Shown in pieces: positions 6,508 to 13,785 of a stretch of DNA of 21,338 bases; the first letter of the stretch is position 1, and each line of letters begins with the position of its first letter. Position numbers and translations under genes: made by a program. The notes beneath the pieces are model-generated. The model was not told where the DNA came from. It ran no database searches and saw only the letters and a program-made list of their open reading frames with translations. Origin of the DNA: a virus; the IMG/VR virus record IMGVR_UViG_3300009466_000164, positions 1-21,338 of that record. One strand, 5' to 3'.

Positions 6508-7283
6508 TTTGGTGGGACTAACGCTCCTATCTCAACTACTCCATCTCCTAGCCCATTCTTATTCCAACAAGTCTTTCTTACTGGACAATTCTGGCAGGCG
6601 TAAGATGTTTTAGCGAATGACTGAGTAGGTAATGTACCATTTTCATAGTTTGCATATACTTTTCTCATCCAGTCGAATGTATCATCTATTATTTTTTTAT
6701 TTCTTTCATTCATACTAATAGGGATGATACAGAGATCTTGAGTATTTTTATTCTCATACAATAAAAATCCCTCCTCTGCTCCAGTAACTTTCATATATGT
6801 CAATATCTGGAGTAGGTGGTTTGCTGAAGGCTTCATAGATGCTTGTCTAATTGCAAATGACTCATCTTTGGTAGTCTTTATTTCACCTACGATTTCTGTA
6901 TCATTCCAGTCTAGTATGAGATCAGCAAATCCTCTAATTGGTGGATCATTTGAAAGTATTTCTCTTTCAATTTCTTTTAATACGCCAGTCTCATCTATAA
7001 TCTTTTGCAATCTCTCATGGGCATATGTTCCATTTAACATATTAGCAATTGCTGTAGCATCGAATTTTTCATCGAAATCTGCCCCAGAGAACGCAATAAA
7101 CCAGTACCTTGCACAATTGCCGTGGCCATATCCAATGGTGCTTGGGCTAAATGTTTTTTTCTGAGTATGTGTCTTCTCTCTACGTCTTGCGTTATAAGCA
7201 TTATCGATCATTTTAGAGAATTCGCCATAGTCAAATCCATCTACCTTTTTAAATTTTAAACTTTTAACAATATTTTTACTCAT
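6504..7283 (-). CDS. Cas4/RecB-like PD-(D/E)XK nuclease with Fe-S cysteines
   Basis: This 259-aa protein has the RecB/Cas4 nuclease motifs in order: His89-Glu90 (YAHERLQ), Asp121 in GFADLILDW, Glu134-Ile-Lys136 in VGEIKTT, and Gln159 in LLQILTYMKV. A cysteine at 57 (GNCARYWF) plus Cys230, Cys233 and Cys239 (YACQNCPVRKTC) form the split four-cysteine pattern that holds a 4Fe-4S cluster in Cas4 and AddB. It is probably a DNA exonuclease that resects ends for RecA-driven recombination. It is not evidence of a CRISPR locus, because no repeats or other cas genes are present. It overlaps its neighbours by 4 nt on each side. Confidence 0.85.
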   Translation of the reverse strand: MSKNIVKSLKFKKVDGFDYGEFSKMIDNAYNARRREKTHTQKKTFSPSTIGYGHGNCARYWFIAFSGADFDEKFDATAIANMLNGTYAHERLQKIIDETGVLKEIEREILSNDPPIRGFADLILDWNDTEIVGEIKTTKDESFAIRQASMKPSANHLLQILTYMKVTGAEEGFLLYENKNTQDLCIIPISMNERNKKIIDDTFDWMRKVYANYENGTLPTQSFAKTSYACQNCPVRKTCWNKNGLGDGVVEIGALVPPK

Positions 7284-7597
7284 ATACCAAACCTAGCATT
7301 GTATTTTAGTGCGTCTACAAGTTTATTTACTGCTTCTGCGGTTGTATAGTAGACATTCTTTTTCTTAGATGCTTCTGGCCCCTTCTCAAATGTTGTATAG
7401 TATCTTGACATTATAGCAAGTTTTGCTGCGATTGCTTGTAGTCTAGTTATAACTTCTGGTGCTTTTGCAGCAGGAACATCAGGCTTTGCAATTAATTTAA
7501 TTATCAGTTCCATAGCAGCATCAAGATCTGGGTCTTGCATAAACTCAGATATTTCATTAAGTTCTGTAATCTCACTAATATTTTCAAGAAGGTTCAT
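7280..7597 (-). CDS. Unknown helical protein in recombination block
   Basis: This 105-aa protein looks almost entirely alpha-helical, with an acidic N-terminal half (SEITELNEISEFMQDPDLDAAME) and a longer helix around 50-65 (ITRLQAIAAKLAIMSRYYT). No motif is recognised. The start is ATG with GGAG upstream, and the gene overlaps the small nuclease gene by 14 nt and the Cas4-like gene by 4 nt. The tight coupling to two nucleases suggests a partner or structural role in the same process, but that is only context. Confidence 0.75.
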   Translation of the reverse strand: MNLLENISEITELNEISEFMQDPDLDAAMELIIKLIAKPDVPAAKAPEVITRLQAIAAKLAIMSRYYTTFEKGPEASKKKNVYYTTAEAVNKLVDALKYNARFGI

Positions 7598-7886
7598 TGT
7601 TCTCCATTAGTTCTGCTAGAATATCCCATTCTATAACGGCCAGTCTGACCTTAGAGTTTCCCTCGCCCATAATTATTTTTAATGCTGGGTGCTTTTTAGA
7701 ATCCACTCTAAATGAATCTGTGCATATTTTAGCCCACATATCCTTACTCAAGGATACTGATTTTGCTGTTTCTTTATAATCTACTACAAAGTCGTACCAG
7801 ATAGCATCGCCTTTCTGGTACTTCCCGCGACCAGAATTCTTCTGAGCCCTCGCTTTATCTCTTTTTATTTCAGATGCCTCAGACAT
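7584..7886 (-). CDS. Possible small PD-(D/E)XK nuclease (resolvase-like)
   Basis: This 100-aa protein resembles small phage nucleases of the Holliday-junction-resolvase-like PD-(D/E)XK group. It has a basic N-terminus ending GRGKYQKGD (Asp27), then FVVDYKETAKSVSLS with Asp36 and Lys38 in a D-x-K triad, then DMWAKICTD and HPALKIIMGEG. The family pattern is G-D, E/D-x-K-x-T, a run of S-x-S-L, then PALxI. The match is by memory of the pattern and not certain; it might instead be a non-catalytic relative. The start overlaps the preceding stop as TAATG. Confidence 0.55.
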   Translation of the reverse strand: MSEASEIKRDKARAQKNSGRGKYQKGDAIWYDFVVDYKETAKSVSLSKDMWAKICTDSFRVDSKKHPALKIIMGEGNSKVRLAVIEWDILAELMENNEPS

Positions 7887-8065
7887 TATAATTTCACCCT
7901 AGATTCGTGTCCTTTGCTACAGAAGTAAGTTATTATCATATCTGATTCTTTCATCCATCCATCATGTACAATTTCATTGCATTCCTGGCACGCTAATGAA
8001 CCACTTATCTTTATAGAGTCCTTCGGAGCCTTTGGCCTTAGAAAATCTTCTAGATCACGATCCAT
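7886..8065 (-). CDS. Small zinc-knuckle protein after recA
   Basis: This 59-aa protein has a single zinc-ribbon-like set: Cys26-x2-Cys29 and Cys49 with His53 (CSKGH). The N-terminus is acidic (MDRDLEDFLRPKAP). I chose ATG 8065, overlapping the recA stop by 11 nt; a TTG four codons earlier is the alternative, and neither has a strong Shine-Dalgarno. It has no identifiable enzymatic residues. Its place between recA and a nuclease candidate suggests a role in recombination or replication, but the function is unknown. Confidence 0.7.
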   Translation of the reverse strand: MDRDLEDFLRPKAPKDSIKISGSLACQECNEIVHDGWMKESDMIITYFCSKGHESRVKL

Positions 8066-9056
8066 TAATTTTACCAATCAGTTCTTCTACAACATCTGGG
8101 TTTTCTCTTAGCCATGCTACTGCCTTAGCCTTACCCTGTAGTCTCTCCCCAAGGATAGTGTACCAAGATCCTCCACGTTCGATATACCCCATCATCTCAG
8201 CAATATCAACAACTTCAGATACTTGATCGATCCCCACATGGCCACCCTGATAATAAAAGTCGTACTGCCCAGATAGATTTGGAGGGCCAAGTTTATTATA
8301 GTCTACGATCCAATTTACTGGTCGTCCTACCTTTTGTTGAATAAACTTGTCTCCAACTTGAACATCAGACTTTATTTGATTGGCTTCCGCTTCTGATGAC
8401 CATAATTTGATAACCGTGCTGGAGAAGAACTTAACGGCCATTCCTCCAGTTGGGATATGTGATGCGTGCATACTGCCAAATTGATTTCTTTGTTGGCTGA
8501 TGAGTACCAGGAGAGTATTTTTATTAGCGTAATTAAGCATTTTGACTGCATGTGTCATATCCTTAGCCTCTGCACCAATTTGCTTGGTGTCTTGCAATTG
8601 CTTTAGTTCATCACCATCTTTATCAAAGTAGATGGCGGGAAGTAGTGCAGAGATACTATCAACGACAATAATATCTACTCCTGCCTTCATTAATCCAGTA
8701 CCAACGTCCACCATATCATTAATAGTTTTTGCTGGAGAATATATAAGATTATTTGAATCTACCCCTAGCAGTGATGCCCAATCTGCTGAGTATGATGATT
8801 CAGAATCAATCCACGCGCATGTTCTCCCGCTTCTTTGAGCATCACCGATCATTTGTAGGCAAAAGGATGACTTACCTGCACTCTTATTTCCCCATATCAT
8901 AACCTGACGGCCATATCCAAGGCCACCCTTAAGTGCTAGGTTTAGACCGATACTTGGAGTCTGCTGCTTTTGTACGTCTACCTCTGTTGCTAGTTGAATT
9001 CTTTGTCTTGTTTTTGGATCTAGTTTCGCTAGAATTTCTTCTGCAACCATCATCAT
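8055..9056 (-). CDS. recA: RecA-like recombinase
   Basis: This 333-aa protein carries RecA features in order. The P-loop is GNKSAGKSS at 56-64, Glu86 lies in WIDSESSYSADWA (the RecA catalytic glutamate segment), Walker B is DIIVVDSISAL at 128-138, SQQRNQFG is near 187-194, and the loop-2 anchor TGGMAVKFF is at 203-211. A C-terminal part (LQGKAKAVAWLRENPDVVEEL) resembles the RecA C-terminal domain, so it looks closer to bacterial RecA than to T4 UvsX. It should form ATP-dependent filaments on ssDNA for strand exchange during recombination-linked replication and repair. The start offers three consecutive ATG codons; an in-frame TAA sits just before them. The first 128 nt overlap another frame. 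Confidence 0.93.
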   Translation of the reverse strand: MMMVAEEILAKLDPKTRQRIQLATEVDVQKQQTPSIGLNLALKGGLGYGRQVMIWGNKSAGKSSFCLQMIGDAQRSGRTCAWIDSESSYSADWASLLGVDSNNLIYSPAKTINDMVDVGTGLMKAGVDIIVVDSISALLPAIYFDKDGDELKQLQDTKQIGAEAKDMTHAVKMLNYANKNTLLVLISQQRNQFGSMHASHIPTGGMAVKFFSSTVIKLWSSEAEANQIKSDVQVGDKFIQQKVGRPVNWIVDYNKLGPPNLSGQYDFYYQGGHVGIDQVSEVVDIAEMMGYIERGGSWYTILGERLQGKAKAVAWLRENPDVVEELIGKINGS

Positions 9057-9210
9057 TTAAACTCTTTTCTAATTCTAGAGCGAACTCTTTAAAATCTTTA
9101 CGCCTGCTCGCGGCGATTCTATCTATTATTGATAATATAAGATCATATTCGTGAGACTTTATTACTAATAAATACTCATCATCTATGCCTTGTAGGATAT
9201 AGCCATCCAT
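8929..9210 (-). CDS. Unknown small protein overlapping recA
   Basis: The first 52 or so residues (MDGYILQGIDDEYLLVIKSH, then IIDRIAASRRKDFKEFALELEKS) look like a real protein: an acidic strand region followed by an amphipathic helix. The last 40 residues are read through the start of recA in another frame and are low-complexity (Ser, Asn, Lys, Arg rich), as expected of a shadow. The overlap of 128 nt is far longer than any other here. Either the real protein truly extends into recA, or a one-base indel in the sequence hides a stop. In the frame shared with recA a TAA lies immediately before the recA ATG. I do not recognise the protein. Confidence 0.55.
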   Translation of the reverse strand: MDGYILQGIDDEYLLVIKSHEYDLILSIIDRIAASRRKDFKEFALELEKSLNDDGCRRNSSETRSKNKTKNSTSNRGRRTKAADSKYRSKPST

Positions 9211-9219
9211 GCTATATCT

Positions 9220-9225
9220 ATTATA
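9220..9225 (-). promoter_or_regulatory. Weak candidate -10 box upstream of the recA-overlapping gene
   Basis: TATAAT on the minus strand ends 10 bases before the ATG of the 93-aa gene at 9210, in the only 15-base gap in this part. The start has no Shine-Dalgarno, so a transcript beginning near 9213 would be almost leaderless. No convincing -35 box is visible, and TATAAT is frequent by chance in AT-rich DNA, so this is tentative. Confidence 0.25.
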
Positions 9226-9567
9226 TCATCCACGATTTCCATGTAATCTTGGTCTATTTTTATTTACATTTGCCTTTTCTAGCAATGTATCATGAATAGA
9301 TGGTAATTCTCCTACACGAATCTTATTCATACCCGACCATAGATCTAGGACACGAATAATAATATCAGATAGTTCTTCAACAAACTTCTGGTCCCCGTAA
9401 TCCTTTCTTAGTGCTTCAAGTGCTTCTGTTACTTCTGAATGAATCATAGCAAGTTGCTTTGCATAGAAAATAAAATCATCCTGGATATCCATGCGAGCCA
9501 TTGGCTCCCAGAAACCCTTTTTCATGGCAGTATCATTTAAGTTATTTGCTAATTCATCAAGATTCAT
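9226..9567 (-). CDS. MazG-like nucleotide pyrophosphohydrolase
   Basis: This 113-aa all-helical protein has the MazG/HisE-type metal-binding arrangement: Glu45-x2-Glu48 (SEVTEALEAL), then Glu64-Glu65-x2-Asp68 (FVEELSDIIIRVLDL). Enzymes of this fold hydrolyse nucleoside triphosphates to monophosphate and pyrophosphate. In phages they are thought to adjust nucleotide pools or (p)ppGpp levels. I place the start at ATG 9567, six bases after a strong GGAGG and overlapping the previous gene by 11 nt; a longer reading frame adds 17 residues without family resemblance. It sits between the polymerase genes and recA, consistent with a job in nucleotide supply. Confidence 0.85.
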   Translation of the reverse strand: MNLDELANNLNDTAMKKGFWEPMARMDIQDDFIFYAKQLAMIHSEVTEALEALRKDYGDQKFVEELSDIIIRVLDLWSGMNKIRVGELPSIHDTLLEKANVNKNRPRLHGNRG

Positions 9568-9745
9568 TAGTTTCCTCCAAGGAGATCTCAAACATCTCTG
9601 TCTCATCATTAAAATCAATTCTTAATTGATAGTTTTCATCTACATCTTCCATCAAAGACTGTGGACTTACTTCTACCATTTCATATCCCTTAAGGATTGC
9701 CATAAGAACTTTTCCTAAATTAAGTTCTACTTGCTGATCATTCAT
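9557..9745 (-). CDS. Unknown acidic protein after polymerase
   Basis: This 62-aa, strongly acidic protein (for example SLMEDVDENYQLRIDFNDETEMFEISLEE) starts with ATG overlapping the polymerase stop as ATGA. It likely forms a small alpha-plus-beta unit. No motif is recognised. Coupling to the polymerase and MazG-like genes suggests it is part of the replication operon. Confidence 0.7.
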   Translation of the reverse strand: MNDQQVELNLGKVLMAILKGYEMVEVSPQSLMEDVDENYQLRIDFNDETEMFEISLEETNES

Positions 9746-12700
9746 CCAATATTCCTAACTGTTAGAGTTCCATCTTCCATCTTCCCCACTTGAAGGTCTA
9801 CAATTGTTCCTGCCTTCATCTTTCCTAATGCCTGAGCATAGAGTTTGGGGAACACAATAAGTCTTGTCATTTCTTTATTATTATTCGCAACAATAACGTG
9901 GGCCATCATTTTCCCAGCCTTTGTCTTGTAGTTAGTGAAATCTACAACATACTTCTCACCCTCACCAGCCAATGTTTCTTCCATGTATAGGAATTCTACG
10001 AATGGGTCTGGCTTCCGCTCAACTACATCCTCTATAGTAACATATCGATGAATTCGATTGTCTCCTACTAAGAAGAAATACATGTTCCCTGTTTCGATTT
10101 GAGTATTCTCTGTGTGGAAAATACCAATCGCCCCTGTATCGTCTACTAACTCTACTCTGGACCATCCGTTACCCTTCTTAATAGATTTAACCATAGCCAT
10201 AAGTACATAGCATCCATCCTCAGTAAAGTCTTCTAATGGTGATACCTGACTCTTAATAAATGGAGTCAATCCCTTTACATCGAATTTTGGAATATTTAAA
10301 TACTCATAGTACTTTTCAGATTCATTACCAATTCTAGGATTATCTTCAAATGCTGCGGCCCCGATTGCATTTAGTGCAGATATTGCTCTACTATTTACTC
10401 CGCTGCCTTTAGCCTGAGAAAATTCAAGTAGTTGCTGATAGTTACCGAACGGCCTTGCAGCAATAAGTTTATTACTAATAGATTCAGAAATAAACTTAAT
10501 ATCGGCTAGACCAAATCTAATGCTGTTCCCCTGCAGACTAAATTCAATATCAGATTCATTTACATGTGGAAGCAATACCTTCAAGTTAAGTCTTTTAGCC
10601 TCAAGGAGGTACTCAGTTCTAGCGTCCTTATCCCCCTCATTTTTAAGAATTGCAAATATAAATTCTAGAGGATAGTAATGCTTTAGCCATGCAGTCCAGT
10701 AAGAAAGCATAGAATACGCTACAGCATGAGATCTATTAAAAGAATATCCTGCGTGTGCTTCAAAGTCGTGCCAAAGATGCTCTGCGGCCTCTTGACTTAT
10801 ATGATTAGTAGCGCCAGAAATAAACTTTTCCTTGAACTGCTCAAATTCTTTAGCGTCCTTCTTCTTACCAATAATTTTACGAACCTTATCTGCCTCTGCC
10901 CAAGTCATCCCACCAAGATGGACGCAAGCCTGCATGACTTGCTCCTGATAGATAATAACACCATATGTTCTCTCAGTAAATGGCTTAATAATATCGCTAA
11001 CATATGATACTTGTTCTCTGCCCTGCTTTCTAGCAATGTACGCTGCTCCAACAGTATTCATAGCGCCAGGCCGAACTAGAGCATTTGAAGCAACTAAATC
11101 TTCAAATCTTTCTACACCCATCTTAATAAGAAGATTAGTATATGGAGTCGCTTCTGCCTGAAAAACTCCCTTGGTAAACCCATTACTAAGATCTGTATAA
11201 ATATTAGGATCATCCATAGATAGCGAAGATAAATCAATCTTCTTTCCATATCTATCTTCAATAATATCTATTGTATCTTTAATTACAGATAGAGTTTTAA
11301 GACCTAGTGCATCTAGTTTAATAAGACCAATCTCTGCCGCCTGATCCATATCATATGCGACAACTGGGACTCTGCCGCTTACCTTATCACTAGGGTCACT
11401 TCTAGTTTCAATTGGAGCATAATGTGAAATTGGCTCCTTGGCAACAACGACTCCTGCGGCATGGACACCTACTGCCCTGATTCTTCCACGCAACTTAGAC
11501 GCTAAATCTGTCACCTCTGGATATTTATCGCGGAACCATCTAGTGTTAGGATTTGACTCATAATCTTCCCAGGTCTCAATACCCTTCAATGCTTTATTAA
11601 CATCTCCTAGGGGCACAGCAAAGACGCGGGAAGCATCTCTGACGACCCCCTTATCCTTAAAATACTGGAAGGTAGAAATGCTTGCTACGTTCTTAAACTT
11701 CTTTCTGAGATATTCTTTTACCTCGCCACGGCGGCGGTCCATAAAGTCAGTATCAATATCTGGAAAATCATTTCTTTCAGGATTGATAAACCTAAAGAAC
11801 AGCAAATCATATTCAATAGGATCAACTTCTGTAATGCCTAATAGGTAGCATACAAGAGATCCTGCTGCTGAGCCGCGTCCTGGTCCAACTAGAATTTCGT
11901 TTGACTTTGCAAACTGAATCATGTCAGCAACTACAAGGAAGTAGGACGCAAAATCCTTATCCTTGATTACTTCTAGTTCTTCATCAAGTCGTACGCGATA
12001 TTCTTCATCTTTAATTCCGCGCTCCGTAAGAGCATTGACACACAATTCCTTAAGTTGCTTATTTGGATCTTTGCGTGGCTTGGGGAGCAGAGAAAGGTTT
12101 TCATAATATTCATACTCACCAATCTTATCTGCAATCTCTAAAGTATTTTCATAAATATCTGTTCTAGTAATTCCTTCACGCTCATACCATTCTGCTGACT
12201 CTGCTCGTGACTGAATAAATAGATCAATATCTTGGAAACTAATCGGCCTATCTGGCCAAAGGTGGTTTAGCCTCTCATATATATCTTTAATTCTCTTAGC
12301 AGAATCATAGGATGCATCCTTATTCATATTAGGCTTAGTAGAAAGAATAAGAAGAGCCTCTTCTACTGCACGCTGATCTGATGTAGCGAAATGGCAATCA
12401 GATGTTGTTACTGGCTTAATCTTATATTCATCTGCTAGACGCAGTAGGGAAGAATTAATTTCAATCGGATTGTGCGGCTGAACTTCAATATAGAAGTCAT
12501 CATCGAACCTATTCTTAAACCATCTAAGCATACCGCGAGCCTTATCTTCATCCCCGCGCTCAATTGCCTTAGAAATAAGTCCATTTAGGCATCCAGATAG
12601 AACAATTAGTCCATCTCCTAATTCACTAAGAACTTCTAGGTCAATTCGTGGCTTACGATAAAATCCCTCAGTCCATGCAATTTCTGATAGAGCCTGAAGA

Positions 12701-13017
12701 TTCTTAAGACCATTAGCATCCTTGGCAAGCAGGATAATATGGTTAAAAGCCTGAGTATTATCATCGCGCTTCTTTACATCTCGCTTGTCAAAGCGGTCAG
12801 TTTCTGAGATATACGCCTCTACTCCTAAAATTGGCTTGAGTCCAGCCTCCTTTGCGGCTTTCTGCATATCCCTATGTGAAGATAGCGTACCATGATCAGT
12901 AATGGCCAGAGAAGTCTGACCTAGATCCTTTGCAGCCTGAAGCAATTCTGCTGGTGATGATAGTCCATCCATAAGACTATAATGGCTATGAACATGAAGA
13001 TGTACTAAATCTGACAT
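9742..13017 (-). CDS. dnaE: DNA polymerase III alpha subunit (DnaE type)
   Basis: This 1091-aa replicative polymerase starts with a PHP domain (HLHVHSHYS, ITDHG, GVEAYI). The family-C catalytic core follows: GPGRGSAAGS at 378-387, PDIDTDF with Asp420 and Asp422, and the third catalytic aspartate Asp569 in LIKLDALGL. Later come IYQEQVMQ and the SHAVAYSMLSYWTAWLK segment. A beta-rich OB-like domain occupies about residues 960-1020. All nine PHP metal ligands appear present (His8, His10, Asp17, His42, Glu67, His93, Cys143, Asp207, His209), so the PHP domain may proofread. Its length is slightly below bacterial DnaE. AGGAG lies five bases before the ATG, just after a strong hairpin. Confidence 0.97.
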   Translation of the reverse strand: MSDLVHLHVHSHYSLMDGLSSPAELLQAAKDLGQTSLAITDHGTLSSHRDMQKAAKEAGLKPILGVEAYISETDRFDKRDVKKRDDNTQAFNHIILLAKDANGLKNLQALSEIAWTEGFYRKPRIDLEVLSELGDGLIVLSGCLNGLISKAIERGDEDKARGMLRWFKNRFDDDFYIEVQPHNPIEINSSLLRLADEYKIKPVTTSDCHFATSDQRAVEEALLILSTKPNMNKDASYDSAKRIKDIYERLNHLWPDRPISFQDIDLFIQSRAESAEWYEREGITRTDIYENTLEIADKIGEYEYYENLSLLPKPRKDPNKQLKELCVNALTERGIKDEEYRVRLDEELEVIKDKDFASYFLVVADMIQFAKSNEILVGPGRGSAAGSLVCYLLGITEVDPIEYDLLFFRFINPERNDFPDIDTDFMDRRRGEVKEYLRKKFKNVASISTFQYFKDKGVVRDASRVFAVPLGDVNKALKGIETWEDYESNPNTRWFRDKYPEVTDLASKLRGRIRAVGVHAAGVVVAKEPISHYAPIETRSDPSDKVSGRVPVVAYDMDQAAEIGLIKLDALGLKTLSVIKDTIDIIEDRYGKKIDLSSLSMDDPNIYTDLSNGFTKGVFQAEATPYTNLLIKMGVERFEDLVASNALVRPGAMNTVGAAYIARKQGREQVSYVSDIIKPFTERTYGVIIYQEQVMQACVHLGGMTWAEADKVRKIIGKKKDAKEFEQFKEKFISGATNHISQEAAEHLWHDFEAHAGYSFNRSHAVAYSMLSYWTAWLKHYYPLEFIFAILKNEGDKDARTEYLLEAKRLNLKVLLPHVNESDIEFSLQGNSIRFGLADIKFISESISNKLIAARPFGNYQQLLEFSQAKGSGVNSRAISALNAIGAAAFEDNPRIGNESEKYYEYLNIPKFDVKGLTPFIKSQVSPLEDFTEDGCYVLMAMVKSIKKGNGWSRVELVDDTGAIGIFHTENTQIETGNMYFFLVGDNRIHRYVTIEDVVERKPDPFVEFLYMEETLAGEGEKYVVDFTNYKTKAGKMMAHVIVANNNKEMTRLIVFPKLYAQALGKMKAGTIVDLQVGKMEDGTLTVRNIG

Positions 13018-13033
13018 TCTACTCCTAAATAGT

Positions 13034-13061
13034 GCTAGGGCGGCATTGCTGCCGCCCTAGC
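13034..13061 (-). terminator. Perfect 12-bp GC-rich hairpin between SSB and polymerase
   Basis: GCTAGGGCGGCA and its exact complement are separated by four bases. This is the strongest simple hairpin in the window and is much more GC-rich than its surroundings. It lies in the 56-base gap after the SSB stop and before the polymerase ribosome-binding site. In the transcribed direction it is followed by ACTATTTAGG rather than a U-run, so it is not a classical intrinsic terminator. It could be a U-less or partial terminator that lowers polymerase relative to SSB, or a hairpin that protects the 3' end of the SSB message. Confidence 0.65.
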
Positions 13062-13073
13062 AACAATGAATAT

Positions 13074-13736
13074 TTACCATTCTACATTAGATGATGAGCC
13101 TGAGTCATCAGATGATGATGACCCCATGTAAAATGCTTCCTGCTCATCGTAGGGAACATCTCGCACAGCAATCTTTTCTAGATCAAACAACTCAAGGCTG
13201 TCAATATCTACTGGATCTGAGTCTGTGGGTAGAGGAATGATACTGTAATTAGTATCTGTACGCTCTCCTGTACGCTTCAAGCGCCATGTATTCGATGTGA
13301 TACTACCAGTCTCTCCAGCATACTGAATAATTTCAGGTGTGGCAGACTTTGGACCAGTACCCTGACTAAAAATTGCTACATACGGATCTTCATTACCATC
13401 ATTTACTAGAATGTTGCAGTAGAGTCGGCTACGACCCTTCCATCCAGCCTTTGGGTCACGGCGGTGCATCTCACAACCAAAGCATCGACCCTGGTCATCT
13501 GAAGAACAGAGAGCCTTACGACGGTAATCTGATGGATTTGTATGCTCAACGGCAATAAATGCTAGTCCAGCCTTATCGTTATAACTTGGTGAATCTGGAT
13601 CTAGTTCCTGCAAAAACTTAATCTTTACGCTCTGACCATCTCCCAACTTCAGCCAGCGTCCACGGGGACCATCTGAAGAAGCAGCGGGACGATCAATTGT
13701 TTGGTTCATGGCCTTAAGGCCCTTTACTAATCCCAT
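13074..13736 (-). CDS. Single-stranded DNA-binding protein, gp32-like
   Basis: This 220-aa protein contains a zinc site with spacing His65-x11-Cys77-x7-Cys85-x2-Cys88. This closely resembles T4 gp32, which uses His64-x12-Cys77-x9-Cys87-x2-Cys90. The N-terminal region is basic (KGLKAMNQTIDRP), a beta-rich middle follows, and the C-terminus is acidic and Ser-rich (GSSSSDDSGSSSNVEW), as expected for tails that contact replication partners. Such proteins coat ssDNA and load helicase and recombinase. AGGAG lies eight bases before the ATG. It lies between the primase and the polymerase, which supports the call. A separate hairpin follows its stop codon. Confidence 0.8.
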   Translation of the reverse strand: MGLVKGLKAMNQTIDRPAASSDGPRGRWLKLGDGQSVKIKFLQELDPDSPSYNDKAGLAFIAVEHTNPSDYRRKALCSSDDQGRCFGCEMHRRDPKAGWKGRSRLYCNILVNDGNEDPYVAIFSQGTGPKSATPEIIQYAGETGSITSNTWRLKRTGERTDTNYSIIPLPTDSDPVDIDSLELFDLEKIAVRDVPYDEQEAFYMGSSSSDDSGSSSNVEW

Positions 13737-13785
13737 AATATATATCTCCTAGTGTAATTGGGCTATAGTATGCCCTATTCTTCAA

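Noticed and set aside
6504-7283. Part of a CRISPR-Cas locus because of Cas4 resemblance
   Set aside because: No repeat array and no other cas gene in the window. Stand-alone Cas4/RecB-like nucleases are common in phage replication modules.
13760-13775. Hairpin GGGC/GCCC between primase and SSB genes
   Set aside because: Only four base pairs with an 8-base loop; likely by chance.
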